NCBI GenBank assembly: GCA_034521715.1
Contig: JAXHLY010000004.1
Location: forward strand, 310,001-374,000
Direction: 5' to 3'
Source: Methylohalomonas sp034521715
GTDB taxonomy: Bacteria; Pseudomonadota; Gammaproteobacteria; Methylohalomonadales; Methylohalomonadaceae
Length of the DNA: 64,000 nt
Below the pieces are notes generated by a model. The model was not told where the DNA came from and made no database searches. It saw only the letters and a program-made list of their open reading frames with translations. Below are positions 7,745 to 16,396 of the stretch, one piece after another (positions within the stretch are counted from its first letter, which is position 1; every line of letters starts with the position of its first letter). The position numbers and the translations under genes are program-made.

Positions 7745-9223
7745 ATGGCATGCACCAGCACTTCCCGGGCCGATCAGGCCACTGAACCGGTCCGGGAAAC
7801 ACTCTGGACCAGTCCGGCGATCTACAGCCGGCGCCACCGCAAAAGCGCCTCGGCGCTGCTGGCCGTTCACAACCAGCTCGCGCGGCAGCGGCCGCTCGGG
7901 GGCCGCGAGGCCGGGTTCCTGGAGCTTGTCGAACAGGCGCGATCGGCCCCGGCCGAGGCATTCACCCGCGTCTGGACCGATCCCGTGGCCTATTACTGGG
8001 TCCGGATCGCCTACGAGCTGCTGTACGCGGTCCTGAACGAAACCCCGGCGACCGGCGTCGCCGCCGCCTGCGCCCGGGACTACGGGGCAGCCGATACGGC
8101 CGCGGCCCTGGAGCGCCACCTGCACGAATTCAGGCGTTTTGCCCTCGGCATCGCCGCGGCCGGCGGCCCCGGATGCCGCTTCGACGAGCCGTACCGCGCC
8201 GGGCTGCCGTTCGCCCTCCCCGGCAGCCTGCTGTATGTCGCCGGCAGGGGTGAAATCGCCGTCTACGGCATCGATGGCGACACGCTGTATTGCCGGCACG
8301 GGGACACCGAACGGCACCTGCCGCTGCGCCCGGCGGCGTCCGCGGACACCGGACCCCGGGTCGAGCAGTGCCCGGTCGCGGGCGTGGACGATTATCGCTG
8401 CGGGCTCAACGCCGCGGCCTTCAACAACCTCCCCGGCATGGAGTTCACGGCGCCGGTACAGGCCGCCGGACCGGCCTTCCAGGAACACCGCGTCGAGCTG
8501 GTGCAGCAGACATTGCAAGTGCTTCGCGACCGGGCCCCGGAGGTCTTCGCGCAGTTCGCCGATGCCGTTCCTTACATCGCGCTCAAGCCGCTGCGCGGCG
8601 GCGACTACACCAATCTCGCGCACTCGGAGCTGCCGGGGACGTTCATCGCGGCCGCCATCGACCATCCCCACGAAATGGCGGACACCTTCATCCACGAATT
8701 CCATCACAACCGGCTGTTCTTCCTGGAAGAGACCGGGCCGTTCTTCGACGAAACGCACACGCAGGCGCTCGAGGAACAGCGCTACTACTCACCCTGGCGC
8801 GACGACCTGCGCTCCCTGCACGGCATCTATCACGCCGTCTACGTATTCATCCCCGTGACCCGCTTCTGGCTGCGGGTGCTGGCCGAAGACCCGCCCGACG
8901 ACAGCCTCCGCGCCTATGCCGGCGAACGCATCGCCCGCTTCCTGCTGCAGCTCCGCATCGGGATCGCACAGATCGACCGGCACGCCGAGCTGACGCCCTA
9001 CGGCGAGGCCCTGTTCCGGCAGATGGCCGGGGACGTGGCGGAACTGGAAGGCCTGGCGCGCGCGGCCGGCGTCGACGACCGGGCGGCTGCGCTGGCCTGC
9101 GGCGCGGACGGCCGCATCGCCCCGGCCGGGGCTTCGAGCGTGCGCGCGGATGTCCTCGAGCACCTGGCGCGTTTCGCGCCGCGACAACAGCGAACGCACC
9201 TGGAAAGCAGGCTGGCACCCTGA
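7745..9223 (+). CDS. Alpha-ketoglutarate-HExxH-type peptide beta-hydroxylase family protein
   Basis: 492 aa from the ATG at 7745; an earlier GTG at 7721 lies inside the terminator and is rejected. The C-terminal half carries the family's signature: MADTFIHEFHHNRLFF with HExxH at residues 317-321, an acidic loop, then YSPWRDDLRSLHGIYHAVY from residue 348 and a helical region with RFWLRVL. Characterised relatives, some fused to radical SAM enzymes, use iron and 2-oxoglutarate to hydroxylate side chains of ribosomal peptides; they are not proteases despite the motif. The N-terminal ~250 residues are helical and less conserved. The likely substrate is the adjacent small peptide (inference). It converges with the ATP-grasp gene, 7 bases apart. 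Confidence 0.8.
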   Translation: MACTSTSRADQATEPVRETLWTSPAIYSRRHRKSASALLAVHNQLARQRPLGGREAGFLELVEQARSAPAEAFTRVWTDPVAYYWVRIAYELLYAVLNETPATGVAAACARDYGAADTAAALERHLHEFRRFALGIAAAGGPGCRFDEPYRAGLPFALPGSLLYVAGRGEIAVYGIDGDTLYCRHGDTERHLPLRPAASADTGPRVEQCPVAGVDDYRCGLNAAAFNNLPGMEFTAPVQAAGPAFQEHRVELVQQTLQVLRDRAPEVFAQFADAVPYIALKPLRGGDYTNLAHSELPGTFIAAAIDHPHEMADTFIHEFHHNRLFFLEETGPFFDETHTQALEEQRYYSPWRDDLRSLHGIYHAVYVFIPVTRFWLRVLAEDPPDDSLRAYAGERIARFLLQLRIGIAQIDRHAELTPYGEALFRQMAGDVAELEGLARAAGVDDRAAALACGADGRIAPAGASSVRADVLEHLARFAPRQQRTHLESRLAP

Positions 9224-9230
9224 CGAGGTG

Positions 9231-10331
9231 TCACCGCCGGCTGATCCCGCGCCGCCATAGCCGGCTGAGGCGGTTCAGCGGCCGGCGCTCCCATTCATGG
9301 CCGCGCCGGGTGTAGCTGAGCCACGAGGCCCGCATGAACCAGCGCCAGCCCGACTTCAGCAGGCGCTTGCAGCGATAGGGAAACCCCTCCGGCGCGGACA
9401 GGGCAACGGCCGGCCCGCCGCCCGGCTGATCCAGCGACAGCAGGGCCGAGGCAAAATCGCGGCTGAACTGCTCGTGCACCGGCCAGCGTTCCGGCCCGCC
9501 GCCGTCCCGCGCTGTGGTAATCATCGGGTTGGTGTTGATCTCCCAGACCTGGATACACCCGTCGAACAGGGCGTAATCGATGCGCCCGTAGTCGATGCGC
9601 GCCAGCCGGAAGATTTCGCGCAGCCGAACCTCGTGGGGATTGCCGGCAACATACCGCCGTTCCTCTTCGAGGAGCCCGGGCTCCATCAGCGTCGGCGCCT
9701 TCAGCATCCAGTCACGGGCGAAAAAAAGATGCCGCGGCACGATCCGCCCGCCCAGGTTGAATGCCGAATATTTGCGGTAAACCCCCCGGGCATCGGCGGT
9801 GTCACAGAACTCGCAGATGATCCATTGATCCCGGAAGATGCCCGAGGCCTCCAGCCGTTCAATGGCCTTCGTCAATGCCTCGCGATCGTAGAGCAGCTCG
9901 CCGGCGGTACCCGAATGATCGTCATGGCGGCGGAGGAACACCGGATAGCGCTCGGGCTCGCGCAGCTCGGACAACCGATACACGTTGAAATGGTTGATGC
10001 CCCGCACTGCCAGCATGCGCAGCAATTCGTACCGGCGCATGCTGCGTTTGGGGTGATTGAGCACGCGGACGCCGGGGCTGGCCTGCAGCCGCTCCGCAAC
10101 GCGTCCCGCGGCCTCGGTCTGTTCGACGGAGAGCCGTTCGAGGTCGCTAAAGATATACGCCCCGGCGGGCGTGCGGCGGGCCCTGAACAGCGTATCGTAA
10201 TGCAGCCTGCGGACATGCGGCCGCAGATCCCGGCCGCGAAACGCCAGGTGGTTGAACAGCGTATGATCGAAACCCCGGGTTGTGAGGTAGTAGATCAAGA
10301 CGCTTTCGCCCGGAATGTTTCCACCAGGCAC
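9231..10331 (-). CDS. ATP-grasp-like protein
   Basis: 366 aa, GTG start 8 bases after the upstream glycosyltransferase stop. The C-terminal half resembles an ATP-grasp catalytic core: a lid-like ICEFCDTAD (171-180), RKYSAFNLGGRIVPRHL, then IDYGRIDYALF (247-257) and VWEINTNP (262-269) with the Mg-binding Glu and Asn. Such enzymes join a carboxylate to an amine or thiol through an acyl phosphate. The substrate is not evident. It could amidate or aminoacylate a sugar of the glycan, or act on the peptide of the convergent HExxH system. The tail is basic (WERRPLNRLSRLWRR). Confidence 0.65.
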   Translation of the reverse strand: MPGGNIPGESVLIYYLTTRGFDHTLFNHLAFRGRDLRPHVRRLHYDTLFRARRTPAGAYIFSDLERLSVEQTEAAGRVAERLQASPGVRVLNHPKRSMRRYELLRMLAVRGINHFNVYRLSELREPERYPVFLRRHDDHSGTAGELLYDREALTKAIERLEASGIFRDQWIICEFCDTADARGVYRKYSAFNLGGRIVPRHLFFARDWMLKAPTLMEPGLLEEERRYVAGNPHEVRLREIFRLARIDYGRIDYALFDGCIQVWEINTNPMITTARDGGGPERWPVHEQFSRDFASALLSLDQPGGGPAVALSAPEGFPYRCKRLLKSGWRWFMRASWLSYTRRGHEWERRPLNRLSRLWRRGISRR

Positions 10332-10339
10332 GCCATTAC

Positions 10340-11521
10340 CTACAGCCGCGAGACCGTATCCGGCCTGCCGGTGCCCGGCAACAGCCCGGCATAGATCGCG
10401 AGGTGGTCGGCGACAACCTTCCTGATATCAAAGGCACGCTCGGCCAGTCTCCGACCGGCCTGCCCCATCGCATGGCGCCTAGCGGGATCGTTCAGTAACG
10501 CAGCCGTCGCATCCGCCAGGGCTGCCGTATCCCGGGGCGGTACCAGCAGTCCGGTCACATCAGGTTCGATGGCATCACGGCAGCCGGGCCAGTCCGTGGT
10601 GACCACGGCCCGGCCGCAGGCAGCCGCCTCGATCAGCACCTTCGGCAGGCCCTCGCCATAATACGACGGCAGCACCACCAGGCTGGCCTGCGCGAAGACC
10701 CGGGCCATATCCGGACAAAAACCCCACCATTCGGCCGCCCCTTCCCGCTGCCACCGGCGCAGCGTCTGCTCGGAAATCGAAGCCGGGTTGCCCGGATCCG
10801 GTCTCCCCACCAGCGCGAAGCGCCCCTCCACACCGCGTTCCTGCAGCAACCGCGCCGCATTGACAAATTCCGCTATCCCCTTGTCGCGCAACAGGCGCCC
10901 GGCCATGACCACCAGCGGCGGCCCTGCCGGCTCCGGCGCCGGCACATAGTGATCCAGATCCGCGCCTGAGCCCCGGATGATCACGGCCTGCTCTTCGCGC
11001 ACGGCACCCATGGCCGTCAGTACCTCGCGATCGTCGGCATTCTGGAAAATGATGCGCAGATTGGGATGGCCCAGGGCCAGACGATACAGGGGCGCCAGCA
11101 CGAGCCGCCGGAAAAGCCGGGCCTGCCGGCCGGATGCGCTGAATGCATAGCCAAGCCCCGAGATGGCGGCCACGACGCCGTCAATTCCGCAAAGCCGGGC
11201 CATCAGGCCACCATACAAAACCGGCTTGATGGTTACCAGATGCACGATACCGGGACGCAAGGATCGGAACAGTCGATAGAGCCTCAACAGCGTCCGGATC
11301 TCCGAAAAGGGATGTTTACCGCTGCGTGACAGCGGCAGGACATGATGCTGCAGGCCGGCCGCCCGGATTTTTTCCACTGCGGGTCCTGAAGGTGTCGCTA
11401 CATGGACGTCATAACCCGCATCTACAGCCGCCCGGGCAACCGGTAAACGATGAGAAACGAAGAATGCCGGATCGTTGACGACGAATAGGACTAGCGGATC
11501 CGGCAGATCTGTACGTTTCAT
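10340..11521 (-). CDS. Family-4 glycosyltransferase
   Basis: 393 aa GT-B retaining transferase. The N-terminal domain begins VLFVVNDPAFFVSHRLPVARAA, with HLVTIKPVLYGG and ISGLGYAF typical of the PglA/WbpT-like group that adds GalNAc, QuiNAc or related sugars to a lipid-linked acceptor. The C-terminal nucleotide-binding part contains GRLLRDKGIAEFV, VVLPSYYGEGLPKVLIEAAACGRAVVTTD (ExxxxxxxE-like signature, split by the PSYYGEG loop) and GLLVPPRD. Cytoplasmic, membrane-associated. First gene of the minus-strand run, just upstream of the ATP-grasp gene. Confidence 0.85.
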   Translation of the reverse strand: MKRTDLPDPLVLFVVNDPAFFVSHRLPVARAAVDAGYDVHVATPSGPAVEKIRAAGLQHHVLPLSRSGKHPFSEIRTLLRLYRLFRSLRPGIVHLVTIKPVLYGGLMARLCGIDGVVAAISGLGYAFSASGRQARLFRRLVLAPLYRLALGHPNLRIIFQNADDREVLTAMGAVREEQAVIIRGSGADLDHYVPAPEPAGPPLVVMAGRLLRDKGIAEFVNAARLLQERGVEGRFALVGRPDPGNPASISEQTLRRWQREGAAEWWGFCPDMARVFAQASLVVLPSYYGEGLPKVLIEAAACGRAVVTTDWPGCRDAIEPDVTGLLVPPRDTAALADATAALLNDPARRHAMGQAGRRLAERAFDIRKVVADHLAIYAGLLPGTGRPDTVSRL

Positions 11522-11694
11522 GAAATCAGTGGATGATCAGGGATGAGTTTTCTGTAGAGCATGGTATACAAAAAAAACAAGTGGCGGACGGCAATGCATA
11601 GACGGATTCATGAAATGAAACGACAAATAAACTGAATGCCGAACTGCCTAAACAGAGTATAGCCCTGAATAGACAAGCCCTTCCGGTATCGGCT

Positions 11695-12559
11695 TTATGT
11701 CCGGATTATGAGATTTATGTAGCGGAAAAGATTGGCCAGGATCGTCAGGATGGCCGTTTGTGCGAGTGATCGCGGAACGCCGGATATCCTTGGTGGCGGT
11801 CCTACCAGCCGCCACTTCCTCAATGAATGGCGCGGGCCTTTCAACAGGCCCATACCGTCCAGGTGGCGGTGACCACGTGCCTTTCGTATTCGCTTTTTCA
11901 AGAGGGCCATGAAACTGGAGCGGGCCGGATGCCTGACCACGGCTTCATGCGCGTATTCCAGGCGCTTGCCCGCCCCGACCAGGCGCCGGCCGAATTCGTA
12001 GTCTCCGCCGGATTGCAGCGTCTCCAGGAACATGCCCAGCTCGCCAAAGACCACTCGCCGAACAAAGAGATTGCCGGTACCCCCATAGCCTGATTGCTCG
12101 ACATTTGCACGCTGATTGAATTTCTTGGCCATATCATACTCTTGCCATATGTTCGGATAGGTCCCAGAAACAAACATCTCAACCTGTCCGGCAACCGCAT
12201 CGGCGCAGGATTCCACTATAGCCTTGACACCGGACTCGACCCACCCGGGATCGGGCACGCAATCGGCATCCGTGAACGCCAGGATGGTACCCGAGGCCGC
12301 CTCGATACCGCGGTTCCGGGCGGCATAGGAACTGCGGATGGAATGCTCGTAAATCAAGCGCATGCGCCCATTGAACTGAGGTTGCATCTTCCTGATGCGG
12401 GTTACTGTGGCTTGTTCGGAGCCGTTGTCGACAACTATCACTTCCAGCCTGCCGGGATCGTATGTCTGTTTCAGAAGCTGGCGGAGGGCGATTCTCGATA
12501 CCATCCGGGTCATTCAGGACGGGTATTATTACAGAAACAAATGGCTGTTCACTGCTCAT
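11695..12559 (-). pseudogene. Family-2 glycosyltransferase, one frameshift
   Basis: The start MSSEQPFVSVIIPVLND at 12559 overlaps the preceding gene by ATGA. The frame breaks near 12487 (CGCCCTCCGCC for expected CGCCTCCGCC, one extra C) and resumes as RQLLKQTYDPGRLEVIVVDNG in the neighbouring frame to 11695. The donor-binding motif is LAFTDADCVPDPGW; acceptor-side GGTGNLFVRR and SGGDYEFGRRL follow. Full length would be ~288 aa, normal for a GT2. The 170 bp downstream (11522-11694) show nothing obvious. Confidence 0.8.
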
Positions 12560-13755
12560 AGTGCTCGTCTTTGCTCACGGTTCCTGTCTTTAATGTAAAA
12601 GCTTTTCTGCTTCCTGTCGACAAAGGCAATATCCAACGACAGATTACCCAACCGGGTCGCTTCATAGATCCTTGCGGCAAGGGTGTTCGGATCAGCCGTG
12701 TTCAAAGACATCCTATGCCGGTCGAAGTCATAGCATCGGCGGAGCTGCTCGGCAACCCACCGTTCCCGGACATTCTGTCCCAGCAGGCTAAACTGGTCCA
12801 GTGCGAATGCCATTTCAAAGCCCACGGGGTTGTATCCGTAAGCGAACGGATTTCCGTCAAGCAAGCGCCGGAATTTGTTACTATTGGCATAGGCAATGGC
12901 GCGCCGCAATGACTTCGCCTGCCAGGAAGCATGTTCAGGATGGAATCGATGCAGAAGAGCGAGACCGTAAAGTGTAAAGCTGTGATATCCGTTTTCCAGG
13001 TTCGCGAGTGTGTTCGACGCATTATCCGTTTTTTTTCTGCCTTTGATAAAGTACTTGTAGAATCGCCGGACTAAACCGCGCTTCTTGAATGATAGCCTAT
13101 GGCGAATGAGTCCATCCGGATGTGTATGGATATGGCAAGGCAACGTATCCAGGAACCTGAGCACCGCATTATTCACCTGTTCCGATCCTTCTGTGGCCAA
13201 TAGACCACCGGCTGCAGCGAACCAGATTTGCTGATTTAACGTGGGATTAAGACCGAGATTACTGCCGTTGACATCGATCGTAAACCACAGTCCTTTATCC
13301 TCGTCATAGGGGTGCAGTAGAAAGACCTCATCCGCCAGTTCCAGGAGTTCCGGACGGGACAGTTTCCGCCCAGCCTCGGCAAGGGCCTCGATTGTCCACG
13401 CCTGGCCGATGAGCCCGTTACCGCGGTTCTGATCGCGGCTGTTCAGATGAAGGAATGTCGCCCTCAGAGGCCGACATTCCGTTTGGCAAAGGTAATCGGC
13501 AGCCGCATTGGCGGCCCTTGCAAACCGGTCATCCGAAGTGAATTCGAATGCGCTCAATAACGTCATCAGCCAGTGGGCCGTATTGCGGATTGATGTGTCA
13601 GTGTGATTTCGAGGTCCATTGTGTCCCGATGCGAAGGAACCATCATTATGTTGCTCAGGCAACGCCGAGTATGCCGACGCTATAATAATATCGTGCAAGG
13701 TCGAGCAGCACCGACATTGTCGTTCGGAAATAGCCATTATCGCTTCTTCTAACAT
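12556..13755 (-). CDS. AglQ-like (alpha/alpha)-toroid protein of glycan clusters
   Basis: 399 aa, soluble. Helical repeats with conserved aromatic-rich motifs: SIRNTAHWLMTL, NGLIGQAWTIEALAEAG, LHPYDEDKGLW, NPTLNQQIWFAAAGG, GYHSFTLYGLALL and NPFAYGYNPVGFEMAF. These match proteins annotated AglQ in glycosylation clusters, which resemble six-hairpin glycosidase, lyase or epimerase folds; biochemical function is not established. An alternative start is the Met at 13737. Its stop overlaps the glycosyltransferase start by ATGA, so the two are translationally coupled. Confidence 0.55.
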   Translation of the reverse strand: MLEEAIMAISERQCRCCSTLHDIIIASAYSALPEQHNDGSFASGHNGPRNHTDTSIRNTAHWLMTLLSAFEFTSDDRFARAANAAADYLCQTECRPLRATFLHLNSRDQNRGNGLIGQAWTIEALAEAGRKLSRPELLELADEVFLLHPYDEDKGLWFTIDVNGSNLGLNPTLNQQIWFAAAGGLLATEGSEQVNNAVLRFLDTLPCHIHTHPDGLIRHRLSFKKRGLVRRFYKYFIKGRKKTDNASNTLANLENGYHSFTLYGLALLHRFHPEHASWQAKSLRRAIAYANSNKFRRLLDGNPFAYGYNPVGFEMAFALDQFSLLGQNVRERWVAEQLRRCYDFDRHRMSLNTADPNTLAARIYEATRLGNLSLDIAFVDRKQKSFYIKDRNREQRRAL

Positions 13756-13832
13756 TATTTGAGTTGATTACGTCTTCGAACAGGCCTGATCACTTCACCT
13801 GACCACATTAATGTAGAATACTGCAAGGCTTG

Positions 13833-14522
13833 TTAGAAGGAATAGCCGAAACGCTCTATCTCTTCTCCCCATATGTCCTCGACCATCCTGCGTTCTAGCG
13901 GTCCATAGTATTCCCGGTAGCTGTAATCCGGGCCCTTCTTGACAATGGGAAGAGAGTCTGCCGAGCTAATACCAATCTGTTTACAGACATGACTGAAATC
14001 AGCCACAAGATTCTCATAGCGGCCTACAAAATCAACCGCGACCCTGCCTTCGAGCATATACTGCGGTTTGTACGAAACGGTTTCCAGGTAGGCTCTGAAA
14101 TCCCTGTAATTATGGCGTCGCTTTAGCCATAAGTAATAGGACACCATGCGTTCAAAAGGATTGCGGACAAAGCAGAATCTATAATAATCAGCCCATGCCT
14201 CCGGATAGTTGGCACTGATTGTGTCTGCGCCTGCATGCGCACGCCCATCGGCCAGGAAGTGATACCTGCGCTTCTGCGCCTGCAGCAGCATTTTCATGTC
14301 CCGATTCGAAAGGGCCCGCAGTAACGCGCGTATTGCGCGCGGATGCATCATATCCAGACAGGTTCGAAAGTTTGGCCATACACCCGCCCGGAGACAATCA
14401 TATAAAGCCCCGACGCGGATAACGAATGGGCCCAGGCAAGGGGCAAGCGCAACTGTAACCGCACTGCCGGCCGTCTTCGGTATGTGAATGAAAATGGACT
14501 TGTGGCGATGAGAAATTATCAT
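13833..14522 (-). CDS. Carbohydrate sulfotransferase (Sulfotransfer_2-like)
   Basis: 229 aa. PAPS 5'-phosphosulfate loop IHIPKTAGSAV at residues 12-22 and 3'-phosphate loop CFVRNPFERMVSYY near residue 115. The VAVDFVGRYENL block is typical of the chondroitin/heparan 2-O type family. It transfers sulfate from PAPS to a sugar hydroxyl, in the cytoplasm if acting on lipid-linked or nucleotide-linked glycan. Paralogue of the gene at 15655; both end in a xxRFGYSF/xxMFGYEF tail after REYYG. No signal peptide. Confidence 0.85.
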   Translation of the reverse strand: MIISHRHKSIFIHIPKTAGSAVTVALAPCLGPFVIRVGALYDCLRAGVWPNFRTCLDMMHPRAIRALLRALSNRDMKMLLQAQKRRYHFLADGRAHAGADTISANYPEAWADYYRFCFVRNPFERMVSYYLWLKRRHNYRDFRAYLETVSYKPQYMLEGRVAVDFVGRYENLVADFSHVCKQIGISSADSLPIVKKGPDYSYREYYGPLERRMVEDIWGEEIERFGYSF

Positions 14523-14585
14523 CTATATGCGGATATCTGCAGACTAATATTATAAATTGGGCCAATGTAATAATAATTGGTACAT

Positions 14586-15505
14586 TCAAAGTCTGTTTAT
14601 GACTACCGAGTTATCGCCATAATTGCTTACTGCAAGCAGGTCATCCCGAATATCCAGTCCATGCGGAAAGTCATAGCCGATCATCTCTCCCACCTGCTTA
14701 ATTCTGTCCCTCTCAATCCGGTAGTTGATCACCTTGCTGTAATACTGATCTGTTGCATAGAATACCCCGTCCCTGTAGGCCAGGTTGTCAATGTGGCCAC
14801 TGCCGGTAAGTATATCGAGCAATCTGAATTTCGGCTTTCTCAGATCGACCTGGTAGAGCAGCATTGTATATTTCGCATGATTATCGCTATTACCGCCTGG
14901 CTTTTTACTGATATGATCGGCCCGGCACGGAACCAGCATGCGGTCACCGACAAGGTACAGATCCTGGGGAGAATATTTCTCCGCCTCAGCCAGAATGGAA
15001 GCGTATCCTTTATCTTGAGTTCGCAATGTATTGCACCGGTATCGATAGCCATGAACAATATGGATGGATTGCTTTTGGAATTGAATGTTGTAGCCAACAG
15101 ACTGCTCACGCCATAATCTTCCGGGATAAATCGCACACCGTGACACTTGGTATATCCGTTTGGCGGTTTGATATCGCGGCGATGGTGAATCCCGCCGCCT
15201 GCAACCTCGTAGAATGATTGTGTTCCCTTATGAAAATTGGAAGTGACCAGCATGTCGCCTAAGCCATGCATTAGATCAGTGCACACTGGCACGCCATCGA
15301 CCGTGGTATCAATTCGATCCAATATTTCGTATTCCGCGGTATTGATGTCAAAACTGACCAGAAACATGGATTTTCCAGCAAAATGGCAGGCCGCCAATGT
15401 CTTATCGTCAAGAATATGGACACTTGTCATCGTCGAATAGCGCGGCCGATCATATATATAATTAAGATAGTCCGCCGATTTCAGCCATGGAAACCGTATT
15501 CTCAT
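14586..15505 (-). pseudogene. Unknown beta-propeller-like protein, one frameshift
   Basis: Start chosen at 15505 (MRIRFPWLKSADYL) because AGAGGGAG lies 5 bases upstream. The first part runs to about ATELKIKDT near 15010, then the frame shifts and continues as SILAEAEKYSPQDLYLVGD through GHIDNLAYRDGVFYAT and FPHGLDIRDDLLAVSNYGDNSVV. Repeated blades of about 45 residues with LAV/SN-G-DN pairs suggest a six-bladed propeller (NHL-like). Role unknown; it lies between two paralogous sulfotransferases. No signal peptide is evident. Confidence 0.5.
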
Positions 15506-15654
15506 TTTTCTCCCTCTTATATCTACACCCATGCCATGCCGGGCAGAACAATAATCGATAACAATCTTGATTCGCACCTGCTAGCGGACCCTGTAATCCT
15601 GTATAAGCGTCAATTATCGACAGTGCGAACGGATAAATTCTGGCCCTGTTGCAT

Positions 15655-16362
15655 TCAGAATTCGTATCCGAACATCTCAATCTCGTCCCGGCAGATACTG
15701 GCCACCAGGTCTTTGTGCTTTGCGCCATAATATTCACGATAGTCGTACGCGGGCGAGTCCTTGGCATGCGGCAGTAATCCGCTTTCGAAAGGCAGCCCTA
15801 TGCGTTCGCATATATTGCACAAATCCTCGTGCAAATATTCGTAACGACCGATGAAATCCACCGCAATACGCCCGTCAATCGTGTATGCGGGACTGCTCAA
15901 ATATCGTTCCGGCTTATGGGCCGCCATTTCCAGAAACTCCGTGAAAGCAGGCATGTTTCGTGAGCGTGACTGCCAGCGATAGAGCGATACCAGCCGTTCC
16001 CATGGGTTACGCGTAAAACAGAACACGAACGAGCGATCCCAGGCCTGCGGATAATATGACTGTATTTCAGACGCACGGGCATGGGCCGTTGCGGGACTCA
16101 TCGGTCTGTACATCGGCTTTTGCCTGAGCTTGAAGCGTCTATCGATAATGAGCCTTTTTGCGGTATCTTTCAGGCTGCGCGGGTGGACATGGTCAAGTCG
16201 CGTGCGGATATTAATCCGCCCGCCATACCGCCTTGCATCCCCTACACTACCCAGATAAATATCCCACGGACCCAGGTATCTCGAAAGATAGGCGGCGACC
16301 GAGCTGCCTGCCGTTTTGGGCAGATGGACAAATATAAACCTGTGTCGATAGGAGAGGATCAT
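15655..16362 (-). CDS. Carbohydrate sulfotransferase (Sulfotransfer_2-like), paralogue
   Basis: 235 aa, similar in architecture to 13833-14522: VHLPKTAGSSVAAYL, CFTRNPWERLVSLY, IAVDFIGRYEYL, DYREYYG and FGYEF end. It likely sulfates another position or another residue of the same glycan. It is followed closely by the beta-propeller gene and lies just downstream of manC (35 bp), consistent with one transcript. Confidence 0.85.
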   Translation of the reverse strand: MILSYRHRFIFVHLPKTAGSSVAAYLSRYLGPWDIYLGSVGDARRYGGRINIRTRLDHVHPRSLKDTAKRLIIDRRFKLRQKPMYRPMSPATAHARASEIQSYYPQAWDRSFVFCFTRNPWERLVSLYRWQSRSRNMPAFTEFLEMAAHKPERYLSSPAYTIDGRIAVDFIGRYEYLHEDLCNICERIGLPFESGLLPHAKDSPAYDYREYYGAKHKDLVASICRDEIEMFGYEF

Positions 16363-16396
16363 TCTGGCCTGACGGCACTACAGACTCTGCGTTGCA

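Larger units (their letters stand above)
7339..7819 (+). repeat. Tandem duplication unit 2
   Basis: Second copy of the ~481-bp unit: glycosyltransferase tail, promoter, peptide gene, complete terminator, and the first 25 codons of the HExxH gene. It runs on naturally into that gene, so unit 2 keeps the ancestral downstream context while the left end of unit 1 keeps the upstream one. Confidence 0.85.
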
